Assembly (NCBI GenBank): GCA_902595715.1
Contig: CACJRI010000004.1
Span: 37,145 to 101,144, forward strand
Source: an uncultured SAR86 cluster bacterium
GTDB taxonomy: Bacteria > Pseudomonadota > Gammaproteobacteria > Magnimaribacterales > AG-339-G14
Direction of reading: 5' to 3'
Length of the DNA stretch: 64,000 nucleotides
Under the pieces are notes generated by a model. The model worked only from the letters and a program-made list of their open reading frames with translations. It ran no database searches and was not told the origin of the DNA. This document shows positions 18,357 through 28,147 of the stretch, in pieces; position 1 is the first letter of the stretch; each line of letters opens with the position of its first letter. The translations under genes were made by a program, and so were the position numbers.

Positions 18357-19772
18357 ATGCAAAGAAAATTATTTGTATTTTTTACTCTCTTCCTCGTTTC
18401 CAGCTCAGGCTGGAGTCAGTTGAACCAAAACGTATCAGATCTTCCCAATTTTGCCTCTTTAGCTGAGAAAGTGACTCCTGCTGTTGTAAATGTAAGCGTC
18501 ACAAAAGTTATTAAATCTCCAGCACAAAACGAAATGAGAAGAGGGCCTTTCAACGATCCTTTCTTTGATGACTTTTTTGGTTCTCCCTACAACCCTCCAA
18601 ACCGAGATAGAAAAGTAGCATCAGGAGGTTCAGGATTCATTATTTCTGAAGATGGTTACATATTAACAAATCACCACGTAATTGAAGATGCCTCCGAAGT
18701 TGTAATTAGTCTTCAGGACAGAAGAGAATTTTCTGCAGAGATAATTGGAAGCGATAAAAAGTCAGACGTTGCTCTTTTGAAGGTGAAAACTAATGAGAAC
18801 CTTCCTTTTTTAAGTTTAGGAGATTCCGAAAAAGTTAGAGTTGGCGATTGGGTCATGGCAATCGGATCACCTTATAGGCTGAATGCAACGGTAACGGCAG
18901 GAATAGTGAGTGCAAAAGCTAGAAGCGTTCCAGGACAAAGCACTTCATATATTCCTTTTATTCAATCAGATGTAGCTATTAATCCAGGAAACTCAGGGGG
19001 TCCATTATTCAATCTTAACGGAGAAGTCATTGGTATTAATGCAATGATTTATTCAAATCGTGGCGGGTATATGGGCATATCCTTCACTATTCCCATTAAC
19101 TACGCAGATGAAATAGTTAAACAAATAAAAGAAAACGGGTTTGTCTCCAGAGGCTGGTTGGGTGTTGCAGTCCAAGAAGTTACTAAAGATTTAGCAGATT
19201 CGTTTGGCTTAGACGTACCGCGTGGGGCTTTAATTGGTAGTGTTTTAAAAGATTCTCCTGCAGAAAAAGCTGGACTAAAAAATGGTGACGTAATTATTGA
19301 TTTTGATGGTCAACAAATAATTTATTCAGGTGATCTTCCTCTAATCGTAGGAAGGATACCTCCTGAAAAAAAAGTAAACGCAACAATATTTAGAGATGGA
19401 AAGAAAGTAACGGTTTCTGTGACAACTGGTAAATTAGATGAAAAAGTTGCTCAAGATACAACTGTTGATAAAAAAGAAGAAACTGGAAATATTTTAGGTA
19501 TTGCCGTCAAAGATATTGGTTCCTTGACAGAGCCGGAACAAAAACAATTAGGCCAAAATAAAGGAGTTGTGGTATCAAGTGTTTTTCCAGGACCGGCGTC
19601 TGAAGCCGGAATCAGAAGGGGAGACATAATCGATAAAATACAGTTTAAGGATGTTGGCAATATCAAAGATTATGAAAAAATTTCTAAAACTCTAAAAAAA
19701 GGCTCTACTATTGCTTTAAGAATTATCAGAGATAAAAACGGTTCTTTTCTCACCCTTAAAATTCCAAAATAG
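18357..19772 (+). CDS. mucD: Periplasmic serine protease/chaperone DegP/MucD
   Basis: A 471-residue Do-family protease. A signal peptide covers about residues 1-20 ([17 protein letters not shown]). The catalytic triad is His107 (TNHHV), Asp137 (KSDVALLKV) and Ser213 (NPGNSGGPL). Two PDZ domains follow, at about 260-350 and 380-465. It degrades or refolds misfolded envelope proteins and is a usual sigma-E target. It lies 13 bp after rseA and shares the operon. The gene could equally be called degQ-like; the position after rpoE-rseA favours mucD. Confidence 0.95.
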   Translation: MQRKLFVFFTLFLVSSSGWSQLNQNVSDLPNFASLAEKVTPAVVNVSVTKVIKSPAQNEMRRGPFNDPFFDDFFGSPYNPPNRDRKVASGGSGFIISEDGYILTNHHVIEDASEVVISLQDRREFSAEIIGSDKKSDVALLKVKTNENLPFLSLGDSEKVRVGDWVMAIGSPYRLNATVTAGIVSAKARSVPGQSTSYIPFIQSDVAINPGNSGGPLFNLNGEVIGINAMIYSNRGGYMGISFTIPINYADEIVKQIKENGFVSRGWLGVAVQEVTKDLADSFGLDVPRGALIGSVLKDSPAEKAGLKNGDVIIDFDGQQIIYSGDLPLIVGRIPPEKKVNATIFRDGKKVTVSVTTGKLDEKVAQDTTVDKKEETGNILGIAVKDIGSLTEPEQKQLGQNKGVVVSSVFPGPASEAGIRRGDIIDKIQFKDVGNIKDYEKISKTLKKGSTIALRIIRDKNGSFLTLKIPK

Positions 19773-19786
19773 GACATAATGCCCGC

Positions 19787-21586
19787 ATGTCGAGCCATGC
19801 TTCTATAAATAAGATCAGAAACTTCTGCATCATTGCGCATATTGATCATGGAAAATCGACACTCGCAGATCGTCTTATCGAAATATGCGAAGGCTTAAGC
19901 AAACGTGAGATGCAAAATCAAGTGTTGGACTCTCTTGATTTAGAAAGAGAAAGAGGCATTACTATCAAAGCTCAATCGGTATATCTAGAATATGAGTTGG
20001 ATAAAGAAAAGTATCAGATTAACTTGATTGATACTCCGGGGCACGTGGACTTTGCCTACGAAGTGTCTAGATCTTTAGCTGCATGCGATGGAGCTATTTT
20101 ACTTGTTGATGCTTCTCAAGGAGTTGAAGCACAAACTCTTTCTACTTGTTATAACGCTATTGATCAAGGACTTACGATATTCCCTGTATTGAATAAAATT
20201 GATCTCAAACAATCAGATCCAGAAAGAGTCAAACAAGAGATTGAAGAAATAATCGGCATAGAAGCAAGCGAAGCACCAGCTATAAGTGCAAAGGATGGAT
20301 TAGGTGTTAAAGATTTATTAGAAAAAATTATTAGAGAAATACCTCCGCCAGAAGGCTCCATTGCAGAACCATTACAGGCTTTAATAATTGACTCTTGGTT
20401 TGATCAATACCTTGGAATTGTCTCTTTAGTGAGAGTGGTAAATGGTGAAATAAATCTTGGCGATAAAATTAAATTTATCTCAAATAATAATGTTCATTTA
20501 GTGGAAAAATTAGGAGTCTTTACTCCCAAACGATTAGAAAAAACTAAACTAGTTGCTGGAGAAGTTGGTTTTATCTGTGCCGGAGTTAGAAGCATTAAAG
20601 GCGCTCCTGTTGGAGATACTATAGTTCTACCTGATAAAAATAACTCTTTGCCAGGATTCAAGCCAATAAAACCTCAAGTTTTTGCTGCCCTTTATCCTTT
20701 AGATTCTGGTGAATTTGAATCATTTAGAGAATCCTTGGAAAAATTAGCCTTAAACGATGCTGCCTTGCAATTTGAACCAGAGCAATCTCAGGCTTTAGGG
20801 TCCGGTTTTAGATGCGGTTTTTTGGGCACTTTACATATGGAAATCATTATAGAAAGACTTCAAAGAGAGCATGGAATGGAGCTTTTAGCTACAGCGCCTA
20901 CTGTCGTGTATGAAATTCTATTGAAAAACAATGATGTAATTGAAATAGAAAATCCAAGTAGATATCCTGATCCAAGTTCAATAGAGGAGGTCAGAGAGCC
21001 AATAGCTCTAGCAACTATTCTTGTTCCTGAGGATTATGTTGGAAATGTTATTTCTCTTTGCGTGGAAAGAAGAGGAAGTCAAAAGTCTCTCAGATATGTG
21101 GGTGGCCAAATAGAACTGGTTTATGAAATGCCAATGAATGAAATAGTTCTCGATTTCTTTGACAAATTAAAATCAACCAGCAAAGGATATGCATCTCTAG
21201 ACTATGATTTTGTCAGATTTGACCAAAGTGACATTACTCGAATTGATATCTTGCTCAATGGCGAAAAGGTTGATGCTCTAAACTTCATGGTGCATCGCTC
21301 TAAAGCTGACTATAAAGGGAGAGAATTGACAAAAGCTCTGAGAGAGGTTATTCCCAGACAAATGTATGATGTAGCAATTCAAGCTGCAATTGGAAACAAA
21401 ATTATTTCTCGAGAGACAGTTAAAGCCTACCGTAAAGATGTAACGGCCAAGCTTTACGGTGGAGATGTAACGCGAAAGAAAAAACTTTTGGAAAAACAAA
21501 AAGCTGGTAAGAAAAAAATGCGTCAGATTGGAAAAATTGATGTTCCTCAAGAAGCATTTTTATCGGTTTTAAAGGTAAGCAAATAA
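19787..21586 (+). CDS. lepA: Elongation factor 4 (LepA)
   Basis: A 599-residue ribosome-associated GTPase. The G motifs are AHIDHGKST near residue 18 (P-loop), DTPGHVDF near 83 (G3) and NKIDL near 136 (G4). LepA-specific features are EFG domain II-like and V-like segments and the C-terminal domain [20 protein letters not shown]. It acts on stalled or mis-translocated ribosomes and in ribosome biogenesis. It precedes lepB by 2 bp, the common gammaproteobacterial order. No strong Shine-Dalgarno sequence is visible before its ATG. Confidence 0.97.
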   Translation: MSSHASINKIRNFCIIAHIDHGKSTLADRLIEICEGLSKREMQNQVLDSLDLERERGITIKAQSVYLEYELDKEKYQINLIDTPGHVDFAYEVSRSLAACDGAILLVDASQGVEAQTLSTCYNAIDQGLTIFPVLNKIDLKQSDPERVKQEIEEIIGIEASEAPAISAKDGLGVKDLLEKIIREIPPPEGSIAEPLQALIIDSWFDQYLGIVSLVRVVNGEINLGDKIKFISNNNVHLVEKLGVFTPKRLEKTKLVAGEVGFICAGVRSIKGAPVGDTIVLPDKNNSLPGFKPIKPQVFAALYPLDSGEFESFRESLEKLALNDAALQFEPEQSQALGSGFRCGFLGTLHMEIIIERLQREHGMELLATAPTVVYEILLKNNDVIEIENPSRYPDPSSIEEVREPIALATILVPEDYVGNVISLCVERRGSQKSLRYVGGQIELVYEMPMNEIVLDFFDKLKSTSKGYASLDYDFVRFDQSDITRIDILLNGEKVDALNFMVHRSKADYKGRELTKALREVIPRQMYDVAIQAAIGNKIISRETVKAYRKDVTAKLYGGDVTRKKKLLEKQKAGKKKMRQIGKIDVPQEAFLSVLKVSK

Positions 21587-21588
21587 TT

Positions 21589-22569
21589 ATGTTTGAATCA
21601 ATTTTAATTATTTCAGTAATCATAATTTCTATCTTATTTGCAGTTTGGGTTTATTCAGAGAAAAAATTAGAAGGTAAATTTTCCAAGACCATCAGCACTA
21701 TTTCGTTCCCGTTTCCTCTTTTAGCTTTGTATGCAATTTTTAAACTTAATATTAGCTTTGGTTATATTTTAGTTGGCTTAACTTTGATTTCACTTGTAAT
21801 TTGGATAATCTCTCGTCGAACCGATTTAGTGAATTTGCAGAAAGAAGCAAGATCTTTTTTCTTAATCCTCCTTGGGATAACTATTTTTAGATCATTTATT
21901 TATGAACCTTTTCAAATTCCTACAGAATCTATGATTCCTCAGATACAAGTTGGAGATTTTTTGGTAGTGGATAAATTTTCTTATGGTTTAAAAAATCCTG
22001 TAGGAAAATCAACTTGGTTTGAAACAAGAGAGCCAAAAAAAGGAGAGATGGTTGCATTCATTCCCGAGCATACTATTTGCAGTTCTCCAATTGAGAATGC
22101 CTATCCGGAAAAAAACTTCGATAGCTCTCAGGAATATCTTTGGCAACGTTATAGCGAAGCTTGCACTCCCTTGGGTCTTACTTTTGTAAAAAGATTAATA
22201 GCAAAAGAAGGAGATGAAGTTATTTATCGAAACAAAGAATTGATAGTGAATGGTAAAAAATTAAAAAGAGAGTTTTTATCTTCAAATGATGATGAAATTT
22301 ATTTAAAAGAGTTCTATAAAGATAAGGCTTACACGATAAGACTGTTAGAAAACTATAGGAATCAACTCACATACGGAGCTGAACGTAAATGGGTGGTACC
22401 AAAAGATTATTATTTCGTAATGGGCGACAACAGAGATAACAGCGCTGACAGCAGAAGTTGGGGTTTTGTACCAAAACAAAATGTTGTTGGCAAACCAGCT
22501 TTCATATGGATGCATTGGGAGTGCTTAACCTGTATTCCATCTTTTTCAAGGAATAAATTTTTGAATTAA
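21589..22569 (+). CDS. lepB: Signal peptidase I
   Basis: A 326-residue membrane serine protease that removes signal peptides from exported proteins. Three hydrophobic stretches lie at about 4-22, 39-73 and 90-103. The catalytic Ser is Ser114 in PTESMIPQIQVGDFLVV and the general base is Lys201 in FVKRLIAKEGDEV. MGDNRDNSADSRSWGFVP near residue 276 is the conserved box D/E. It lies between lepA and rnc with 2-bp gaps, as in other gammaproteobacteria. It would process the giant FecR proteins, MucD, the TonB receptor and the cyclase in this window. Confidence 0.96.
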   Translation: MFESILIISVIIISILFAVWVYSEKKLEGKFSKTISTISFPFPLLALYAIFKLNISFGYILVGLTLISLVIWIISRRTDLVNLQKEARSFFLILLGITIFRSFIYEPFQIPTESMIPQIQVGDFLVVDKFSYGLKNPVGKSTWFETREPKKGEMVAFIPEHTICSSPIENAYPEKNFDSSQEYLWQRYSEACTPLGLTFVKRLIAKEGDEVIYRNKELIVNGKKLKREFLSSNDDEIYLKEFYKDKAYTIRLLENYRNQLTYGAERKWVVPKDYYFVMGDNRDNSADSRSWGFVPKQNVVGKPAFIWMHWECLTCIPSFSRNKFLN

Positions 22570-22571
22570 GA

Positions 22572-23243
22572 ATGAGTCTTGTTGAGTTAGAAAATTCTAT
22601 TGGTTATAAATTTAAAAACAAGAAACTTTTAGACGAGGCTATTACGCACAAAAGTATAAACTCTGATTTCAACAATGAAAGGTTAGAATTCCTTGGCGAT
22701 TCAGTAATTTCACTTGTTGTTTCAGAAGCCTTGCATTTTGAAGAGAGTTCTCTAGACGAAGGAAAATTAAGTATTTACCGCTCTAGAATCGTAAGTAGAT
22801 CTTCATTGAGTAAAGCGGGCCTGAAAATAAAATTAGATAAGTATTTACATGCAGGTTCAGCGCTTAAGAATAATCAAAACCTAACAGAAACTATCATCGG
22901 GAACACTTTAGAAGCTCTCATTGGAGCTATTTTTCTTGATTCAGATTTTTTAAAAGCAAAAGAAATTACCTTGTCTATTTTAGATATAGATTTTTCTAAA
23001 CTTTTATTAGAAGAACAGAAAGATTCTAAAACTCTTCTTCAGGAATTTTTACAGTCTTTAGACGAAGATTTGCCTGAATACGTAACTACTGAAAAAAAGC
23101 AAAATGGAGAAATTTATTTTATCTCTAAGGTAACTTTGCCGATACATGGTGTTTTTGGTGAAGGACAAGGAAAAAGTAAAAAATTAGCTGAACAAGAGGC
23201 CGCTTCAAACGTTTTAATCATGCTGAATAAAGATGGAAAATAA
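22572..23243 (+). CDS. rnc: Ribonuclease III
   Basis: A 223-residue double-strand-specific ribonuclease that processes rRNA and mRNAs. The nuclease signature ERLEFLGDSVISLVVSEALH is near residue 36, with the second acidic cluster LEALIGAIFLDSDF near 115. A dsRNA-binding domain at about 150-220 (SKTLLQEFLQSLDEDLPEY and KSKKLAEQEAASNVL) completes it. Its end overlaps era by 11 bp, the classic rnc-era coupling. Confidence 0.96.
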   Translation: MSLVELENSIGYKFKNKKLLDEAITHKSINSDFNNERLEFLGDSVISLVVSEALHFEESSLDEGKLSIYRSRIVSRSSLSKAGLKIKLDKYLHAGSALKNNQNLTETIIGNTLEALIGAIFLDSDFLKAKEITLSILDIDFSKLLLEEQKDSKTLLQEFLQSLDEDLPEYVTTEKKQNGEIYFISKVTLPIHGVFGEGQGKSKKLAEQEAASNVLIMLNKDGK

Positions 23244-24126
23244 ATTTGGTTTTGTTTCGTTATCAGGCCGAACAAATGTTGGCAAATCAACCTTGCTTAA
23301 TGCTTTCTTTCAAAAAAAGATTGCCATTACTTCGAGAAAACCGCAGACCACTCGCAATCGTATTTTAGGGATACTCACAGAAGAAAAATCTCAAATCGTT
23401 TTTCTAGATACTCCTGGGGTACATCTAGGATATAAAAGGCAGCTTAACAAATTCATGAATAAAATCGCCTCTCACTGCTATGAAGAGGTAGATCTTGTTC
23501 TCTTTTTAATTGATCGTTTTAAGTGGCAAAAGGAAGAAGAAAGTATTCTCAAAAGGTTAAAAAACCTCAATAAGCCTGTAGTTTTAGTCATAAACAAAAT
23601 AGATAGATTGAGAGATAAAACCAAGCTATTAGCATTTATCAAAGATATTAGTGAAAAATTTAATTTTTTATCTATTGTTCCAATATCCGCATTGAAAAAA
23701 GATAATTTGATGGAATTGAAAAATGTAATTTTAAATAATCTGGAAACTGGTCCACATCATTTTCCAGAAGACTCTCTAACAGAGTTTTCAGATAATTTTT
23801 TTATCTCAGAAATAATTAGAGAAAAAGCGATCAATAGATTGGGCGATGAATTACCTTATCGTCTGAATGTCGTGATTGAAAAAATTGATGATTCAAAAAA
23901 GCTTAAGACCATCTATGCAGCCGTCATTACTGAGTCTCAGAGTCAAAAAGGAATCATCCTTGGCAAGCAGGGCAGTATGATTAAAGCCATCGGAACAGCT
24001 GCCAGAAAAGAATTGGAAAAAGAGTTTTCAAAAAAAGTGAACCTTCAACTTTGGGTTAAAGCAAATAAAAATTGGACAAACGATATCAATAAGTTAAAAA
24101 AATTTGGTCTTGGAGTTGATTTTTGA
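23233..24126 (+). CDS. era: GTPase Era
   Basis: A 297-residue GTPase that binds 16S rRNA and aids 30S assembly. The P-loop is GRTNVGKST near residue 11, G3 is DTPG near 58, and G4 is NKID near 120. The C-terminal KH domain includes QKGIILGKQGSMIKAIG near 240. It starts inside rnc and its stop overlaps the recO start (TTGA), so rnc-era-recO are translationally coupled. The family call is firm. Confidence 0.96.
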   Translation: MENKFGFVSLSGRTNVGKSTLLNAFFQKKIAITSRKPQTTRNRILGILTEEKSQIVFLDTPGVHLGYKRQLNKFMNKIASHCYEEVDLVLFLIDRFKWQKEEESILKRLKNLNKPVVLVINKIDRLRDKTKLLAFIKDISEKFNFLSIVPISALKKDNLMELKNVILNNLETGPHHFPEDSLTEFSDNFFISEIIREKAINRLGDELPYRLNVVIEKIDDSKKLKTIYAAVITESQSQKGIILGKQGSMIKAIGTAARKELEKEFSKKVNLQLWVKANKNWTNDINKLKKFGLGVDF

Positions 24127-24821
24127 AGTCTTTAGGCGCGAATGAAACAGAAGCAATTCTATTACTAAGTAGAAAGTTCTCAGAAACCAGTCTGATTTGC
24201 GAAATTTTTACTAGAAAAAATGGCAGAGTTTCTGTCATAGCCAAAGGAGCTCGATCAAAAAAAAACAAATTTCAAAATGTTGCTGCTCCAAATATTTTAG
24301 CCAACATTAACTATTCTGGTAAAAGCGAACTAAAGACCTTAACTTATTGGGAAGAAATTAAATACTTTCAAATACTTGGAAAAAATTTAAAAATTTTACT
24401 GTATCTCAATGAATTGATTTTCAAATTAATAGAAAAGGAAGTTAAACAAGAGAAAATTTTTGATGCCGTAATTAATTTTTACAAGATCTTAGAATTGGGA
24501 GAAGCTAAAAATATTGAGATATCTTTAAGAGAGTTTGAATATTTTTTAATTTGTGAACTTGGCTATGGTTTTAATTTTCAAATCGATGACAAAGGAAAAG
24601 AGATACAAAAAGATGGAATCTACTATTTTCATCCAGCTCAAGGTTTCTCAGAAAAACCTTTAAATAATTTTTTAAAAGTCTCTGGAATTGATATCATAAA
24701 TTTTACTAATGGAAAAATCACTTCTTCTTCAGCAAGAAGTAAAATAAAAAAAATTATGCAACTTGCCATCACCTACATTGCTGAAAAACCTATGAACGCG
24801 GGAGCAATATTCAATGACTAA
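24123..24821 (+). CDS. recO: DNA repair protein RecO
   Basis: A 232-residue protein of the RecFOR pathway, which loads RecA on gapped DNA. The N-terminal OB fold is seen in EAILLLSRKFSETSLICEIFTRKNGRVSVIAKGARSK (read as two parts around residues 7-43). The remainder is helical. No zinc-binding cysteine cluster is evident. The start is TTG in the TTGA overlap with era. Such an unusual start is supported by the conserved N-terminal residues immediately after it. pdxJ, usually between recO and acpS in gammaproteobacteria, is absent. Confidence 0.88.
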   Translation: MKSLGANETEAILLLSRKFSETSLICEIFTRKNGRVSVIAKGARSKKNKFQNVAAPNILANINYSGKSELKTLTYWEEIKYFQILGKNLKILLYLNELIFKLIEKEVKQEKIFDAVINFYKILELGEAKNIEISLREFEYFLICELGYGFNFQIDDKGKEIQKDGIYYFHPAQGFSEKPLNNFLKVSGIDIINFTNGKITSSSARSKIKKIMQLAITYIAEKPMNAGAIFND

Positions 24822-25200
24822 ATTAAGAAGCGGAATAGATTTGGTAAAGGTCTCAAGATTGGCAAAGGCTTATGAGAACTTTGGTCTTAGATTTTTGCAC
24901 AGAATTTATGACAATCTTGAGATCGAACAATTTCAAAAAAAATCTACTAGGGCTAAACCTTTCTTTTTAGCAAAAAATTTTGCTGGCAAAGAAGCTGTAT
25001 CAAAAGTCATAGGCTATGGCTTCACCAATGGCGTCAGACCAAAAGACATTGTGATACTAAGAAAATATGGGGGCCCAAAAGTTAAACTTAATGGAAGAGC
25101 AAAATTATTGGCAAAAGCGCAAGGGCTTAAAGACATTTCCCTAAGCTTAAGCGATACCGAAGAACACGCCACTGCAATGGCTGTAGCTATCACCGAATGA
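24814..25200 (+). CDS. acpS: Holo-acyl-carrier-protein synthase
   Basis: A 128-residue phosphopantetheinyl transferase that activates ACP for fatty acid synthesis. GIDLVKVSRLAK at the start holds the metal-binding Asp. FAGKEAVSKVIGYGF near residue 53 is the catalytic signature with Glu and Lys. SLSDTEEHATAMAVA near the end is the conserved tail. It overlaps recO by 8 bp and its stop overlaps adk (ATGA), so it is tightly embedded in the operon. Confidence 0.95.
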   Translation: MTKLRSGIDLVKVSRLAKAYENFGLRFLHRIYDNLEIEQFQKKSTRAKPFFLAKNFAGKEAVSKVIGYGFTNGVRPKDIVILRKYGGPKVKLNGRAKLLAKAQGLKDISLSLSDTEEHATAMAVAITE

Positions 25201-25844
25201 ATCTCATTATTTTAGGCCCACCCGGAGCTGGTAAAGGTACCCAAGCAGCTTTTATTGCTTCAGAAAAAAACATTCCGCATATCTCTACAGGCGACATGTT
25301 ACGAGAAGCCATTAAGAATGGAACAGAATTAGGCATACAGGCAAAGGCAGTAATGGATGCTGGAAACTTGGTTTCTGATGAGCTAATCATCGAATTGGTC
25401 AAAGAGAGGATTTCACAAGACGATTGTAAAAATGGCTTTTTATTTGATGGTTTTCCTAGGACCATACCTCAAGCTGCAGCACTTCAGGAAAATAACGTTG
25501 ACATAAATGGGGTCATAGAATTAGTTGTTGCAGATGACGAAATTATCAAAAGAATGTCTGGTCGAAGAATCCACTTGGCGTCTGGTAGAACATACCATGT
25601 TGATTTCAATCCACCCAAAAAAACCGGGCTAGATGATGAAACGGGCGACGAACTTATCATGAGAAAAGATGATGAGCCAGAAACAGTCAAAGACCGTCTA
25701 AAAGTCTATTGGACTCAAACTCAACCGTTGATTGAATATTATTCAAATTTTAAAAACGCCTCAGATTTCAAGTATCTTACTGTTGATGGCACTTTAACCG
25801 TTGAGGAAATTAAAAATAATATTAAAGACTTTTTATCTCAGTAA
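25197..25844 (+). CDS. adk: Adenylate kinase
   Basis: A 215-residue enzyme that interconverts AMP, ATP and ADP. GPPGAGKGTQA at residues 7-17 is the P-loop. DGFPRTIPQA near 84 and the LID region GRRIHLASGRTYHVDFNPP near 122 are typical of the long-LID form without zinc cysteines. RKDDEPETVKDRL near 157 is conserved. The ATG overlaps the acpS stop, and tsaB begins the base after its stop. Confidence 0.97.
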   Translation: MNLIILGPPGAGKGTQAAFIASEKNIPHISTGDMLREAIKNGTELGIQAKAVMDAGNLVSDELIIELVKERISQDDCKNGFLFDGFPRTIPQAAALQENNVDINGVIELVVADDEIIKRMSGRRIHLASGRTYHVDFNPPKKTGLDDETGDELIMRKDDEPETVKDRLKVYWTQTQPLIEYYSNFKNASDFKYLTVDGTLTVEEIKNNIKDFLSQ

Positions 25845-26516
25845 ATGACCAACATTTTAGCTATTGAAACCTCTTCGGTTTACTGTTCAATTGGCTTGGC
25901 AAAAAATAAAGAAATTTATATTGAGCATTCTCAGGAAGAAAATACTCATGGTAAAAATATTTTTGGTTTTATAGATAACCTCCTTAAGAAATCTCAACTT
26001 GAAAAAGAAGAGCTAGACTTCATTGCCTTGAGTGTTGGCCCAGGATCTTTTACAGGGTTAAGGGTAGGGTGTTCTGTAGCACAAGGCCTTGCGTTTGGTT
26101 TGCAAAAGAAAATCTTACCTCTGTCTAGTCTTTGGGTTTTAGCTCAAACTGTTCTTTTGGAACACAAAGCCAAAGAACTTTTTATTGTCAAAGAAGCACA
26201 TATGAACGACTTATATGTTGGTAAATTTACAAGAAAAAATAATGATTTGGCTCACCCTTTAATCAACGATGCTGCCATTAAGAAAACAGAACTTTCTGAT
26301 TTTATTTCTTCAGATAATAAGGAAATCATATGTAGCGATTGTCATGAGTTTTTAGACTACTTAATTAAGCCAAATCTTTTAGAAACAAATAACCATGCAA
26401 AAGGTTTATTACACTTAGCCTGTTATCTCGATGATTTAGATACTAGATTGAAAAATCCTGAAGAGGTATACCCCGCTTACCTTTCAGGCACCGATCAATG
26501 GAAGAGAGTTAAATAA
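25845..26516 (+). CDS. tsaB: tRNA N6-threonylcarbamoyladenosine synthesis protein TsaB
   Basis: A 223-residue ASKHA-fold protein that partners TsaD and TsaE in t6A modification of tRNA. The N-terminus NILAIETSSVYCSIGLAK and the segment ALSVGPGSFTGLRVGCSVAQGLA near residue 58 are the family signatures. Like other TsaB proteins it lacks the metal-binding histidines of TsaD. It directly follows adk and is immediately followed by uppP. Confidence 0.92.
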   Translation: MTNILAIETSSVYCSIGLAKNKEIYIEHSQEENTHGKNIFGFIDNLLKKSQLEKEELDFIALSVGPGSFTGLRVGCSVAQGLAFGLQKKILPLSSLWVLAQTVLLEHKAKELFIVKEAHMNDLYVGKFTRKNNDLAHPLINDAAIKKTELSDFISSDNKEIICSDCHEFLDYLIKPNLLETNNHAKGLLHLACYLDDLDTRLKNPEEVYPAYLSGTDQWKRVK

Positions 26517-27293
26517 ATGGAAGTTTTGCAAATTCTAATTTTGTCGGTCATTCAAGGCTTAACTGAATTTTTACCTATTTCTAGTTCTGCACACTTGATA
26601 ATCACTTCCACAATCTTAGATCAAGAGACCCAATCAATCACTTTTGATATTTTTGCTCATGGTGGCAGTTTATTTGCAGTAATTATTTATTTTAGAGCAG
26701 AACTAACTGACGCTTTAAAAGATTACAAATTATCTTCAAGTAATTCTTTTTTAAACAAATTGTTGCTTGGATCCTTGCCAATATTAATTACAGGATTTTT
26801 ATTAAGAGATTTCATTTCAGAAAATTTAAGGACTCTAGACATTATTGCGCTTTCAACTATTTTTTTTGGTATTCTTCTTTGGATTGCTGATAGATCTTCA
26901 AAAGATAAAACGCCTTATGAATCAGTAACTCTTAAACATGCTTTTTTCATTGGCTTAGCTCAATGCTTGGCTTTGATTCCAGGAACCAGCCGTTCGGCGA
27001 TCACAATAATTTGTGCTTTATTCTTGAGTTACTCCAGAACGGTTGCCTCAAAGTTTGCTTTCATGCTTGCAATACCTACTTTGGGTATTATTTTCCTTTC
27101 CGAAATTATCGCCTTAGGATTTACCTCATCAGAAATAAATTGGCTTGATGTTCTTTTGGTTTCAACCTTTTCATTTTTAAGTTCTTACTTATGCATTGGA
27201 ATTTTTTTAAACCTTATTGAAAGAATAGGCTTTACACCTTTTGTCGTCTATAGAGTTTTACTCGGGATTTTTTTACTTTTCTTAGCCTACTAA
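26517..27293 (+). CDS. uppP: Undecaprenyl-diphosphatase
   Basis: A 258-residue multi-pass inner-membrane phosphatase (UppP/BacA) that recycles the peptidoglycan lipid carrier. SVIQGLTEFLPISSSAHLII near residue 10 and PGTSRSAITII near 158 are the two catalytic motifs. Seven or eight hydrophobic segments fit the family. It starts the base after tsaB and its end overlaps the convergent GST gene by 12 bp. Confidence 0.95.
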   Translation: MEVLQILILSVIQGLTEFLPISSSAHLIITSTILDQETQSITFDIFAHGGSLFAVIIYFRAELTDALKDYKLSSSNSFLNKLLLGSLPILITGFLLRDFISENLRTLDIIALSTIFFGILLWIADRSSKDKTPYESVTLKHAFFIGLAQCLALIPGTSRSAITIICALFLSYSRTVASKFAFMLAIPTLGIIFLSEIIALGFTSSEINWLDVLLVSTFSFLSSYLCIGIFLNLIERIGFTPFVVYRVLLGIFLLFLAY

Positions 27294-28133
27294 TTGTCTT
27301 TTGATGCTCCACCCACTATATTTTTGAACCACATAAAAGATGTAGGATATGAATCTAATGATTCTAGGAATCTTTGTTTCTTTTGCAAAAACTTCTCTTT
27401 TTAATAAGCTTTCATACCAATCATTAACATTGGGATGAAGAATATGTATTGGATATCTTGCAGCCTTAAGTCTTGAAACATAAATAAACCATGCAATATC
27501 GGGTAAGGTTAGTTCGTTGCCCAAAATGTAAGTATGGTGAGAAAGTTTTTCATTTATTTCATCAAGATGGAGTTTAAGATTGAGCAATGATTTAGTTGCA
27601 GCCTCGTCTGTGATCCCTACTTTTTTATAACTCTCCCAAAACTTTCTATTTGCATCGTCTTCTGAATCTTCATTTCCATGTAAGGTAGCCTTTGATTGGG
27701 ATTTTTCTTTAATTTTTACGTTATTCAAGAATTTTGGAACTAAGAATTTAAAAGTCACATTTCGAATGTCTAAATGAAGGTCATTTTCTTCAATCATCAT
27801 CTGATTTATCTCTTCTTCTTTATCTACAGGTATCAAAGTCATGGGGGGAAATTTATTGTCTAAATACTTAAGGATGTCGTTACTCTCGATATGAACTTCT
27901 CCGTCATCAACCAAAACAGGAACCAATGATCTCGGAGTAATGCCTTGAAAGTAAGGAGAAAAGTTTTCTTTTTTTTGAAGATTAATATGATGGCCTGTGT
28001 AATCTATATTTTTTAATCCCATAAAAATTCTTGTTTTCATTGAACAAGCTGAAAAAGTGAAATGAAAGAGATGGATTCCTTTCCAAGAAAGGACTTCTTT
28101 TGTTTTAATATCTTCTTGTCTGAGTTTAACCAT
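27282..28133 (-). CDS. Glutathione S-transferase family protein
   Basis: A 283-residue two-domain GST. The thioredoxin-like N-terminal half (LFHFTFSACSMKTRIFMGL, then SLVPVLVDDGEVHIESNDIL with the gamma-glutamyl-binding Glu-Ser motif) is at about residues 21-95. A helical C-terminal domain follows. NELTLPDIAWFIYVSRLKA near 206 is the usual N-capping region. It is longer than a standard GST (~200-220), with an extra segment around residues 100-165. Its substrate is unknown. It diverges from rsmJ with 14 bp between starts. Confidence 0.82.
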   Translation of the reverse strand: MVKLRQEDIKTKEVLSWKGIHLFHFTFSACSMKTRIFMGLKNIDYTGHHINLQKKENFSPYFQGITPRSLVPVLVDDGEVHIESNDILKYLDNKFPPMTLIPVDKEEEINQMMIEENDLHLDIRNVTFKFLVPKFLNNVKIKEKSQSKATLHGNEDSEDDANRKFWESYKKVGITDEAATKSLLNLKLHLDEINEKLSHHTYILGNELTLPDIAWFIYVSRLKAARYPIHILHPNVNDWYESLLKREVFAKETKIPRIIRFISYIFYVVQKYSGWSIKRQLVG

Positions 28134-28147
28134 CGTTTTTTACTAAC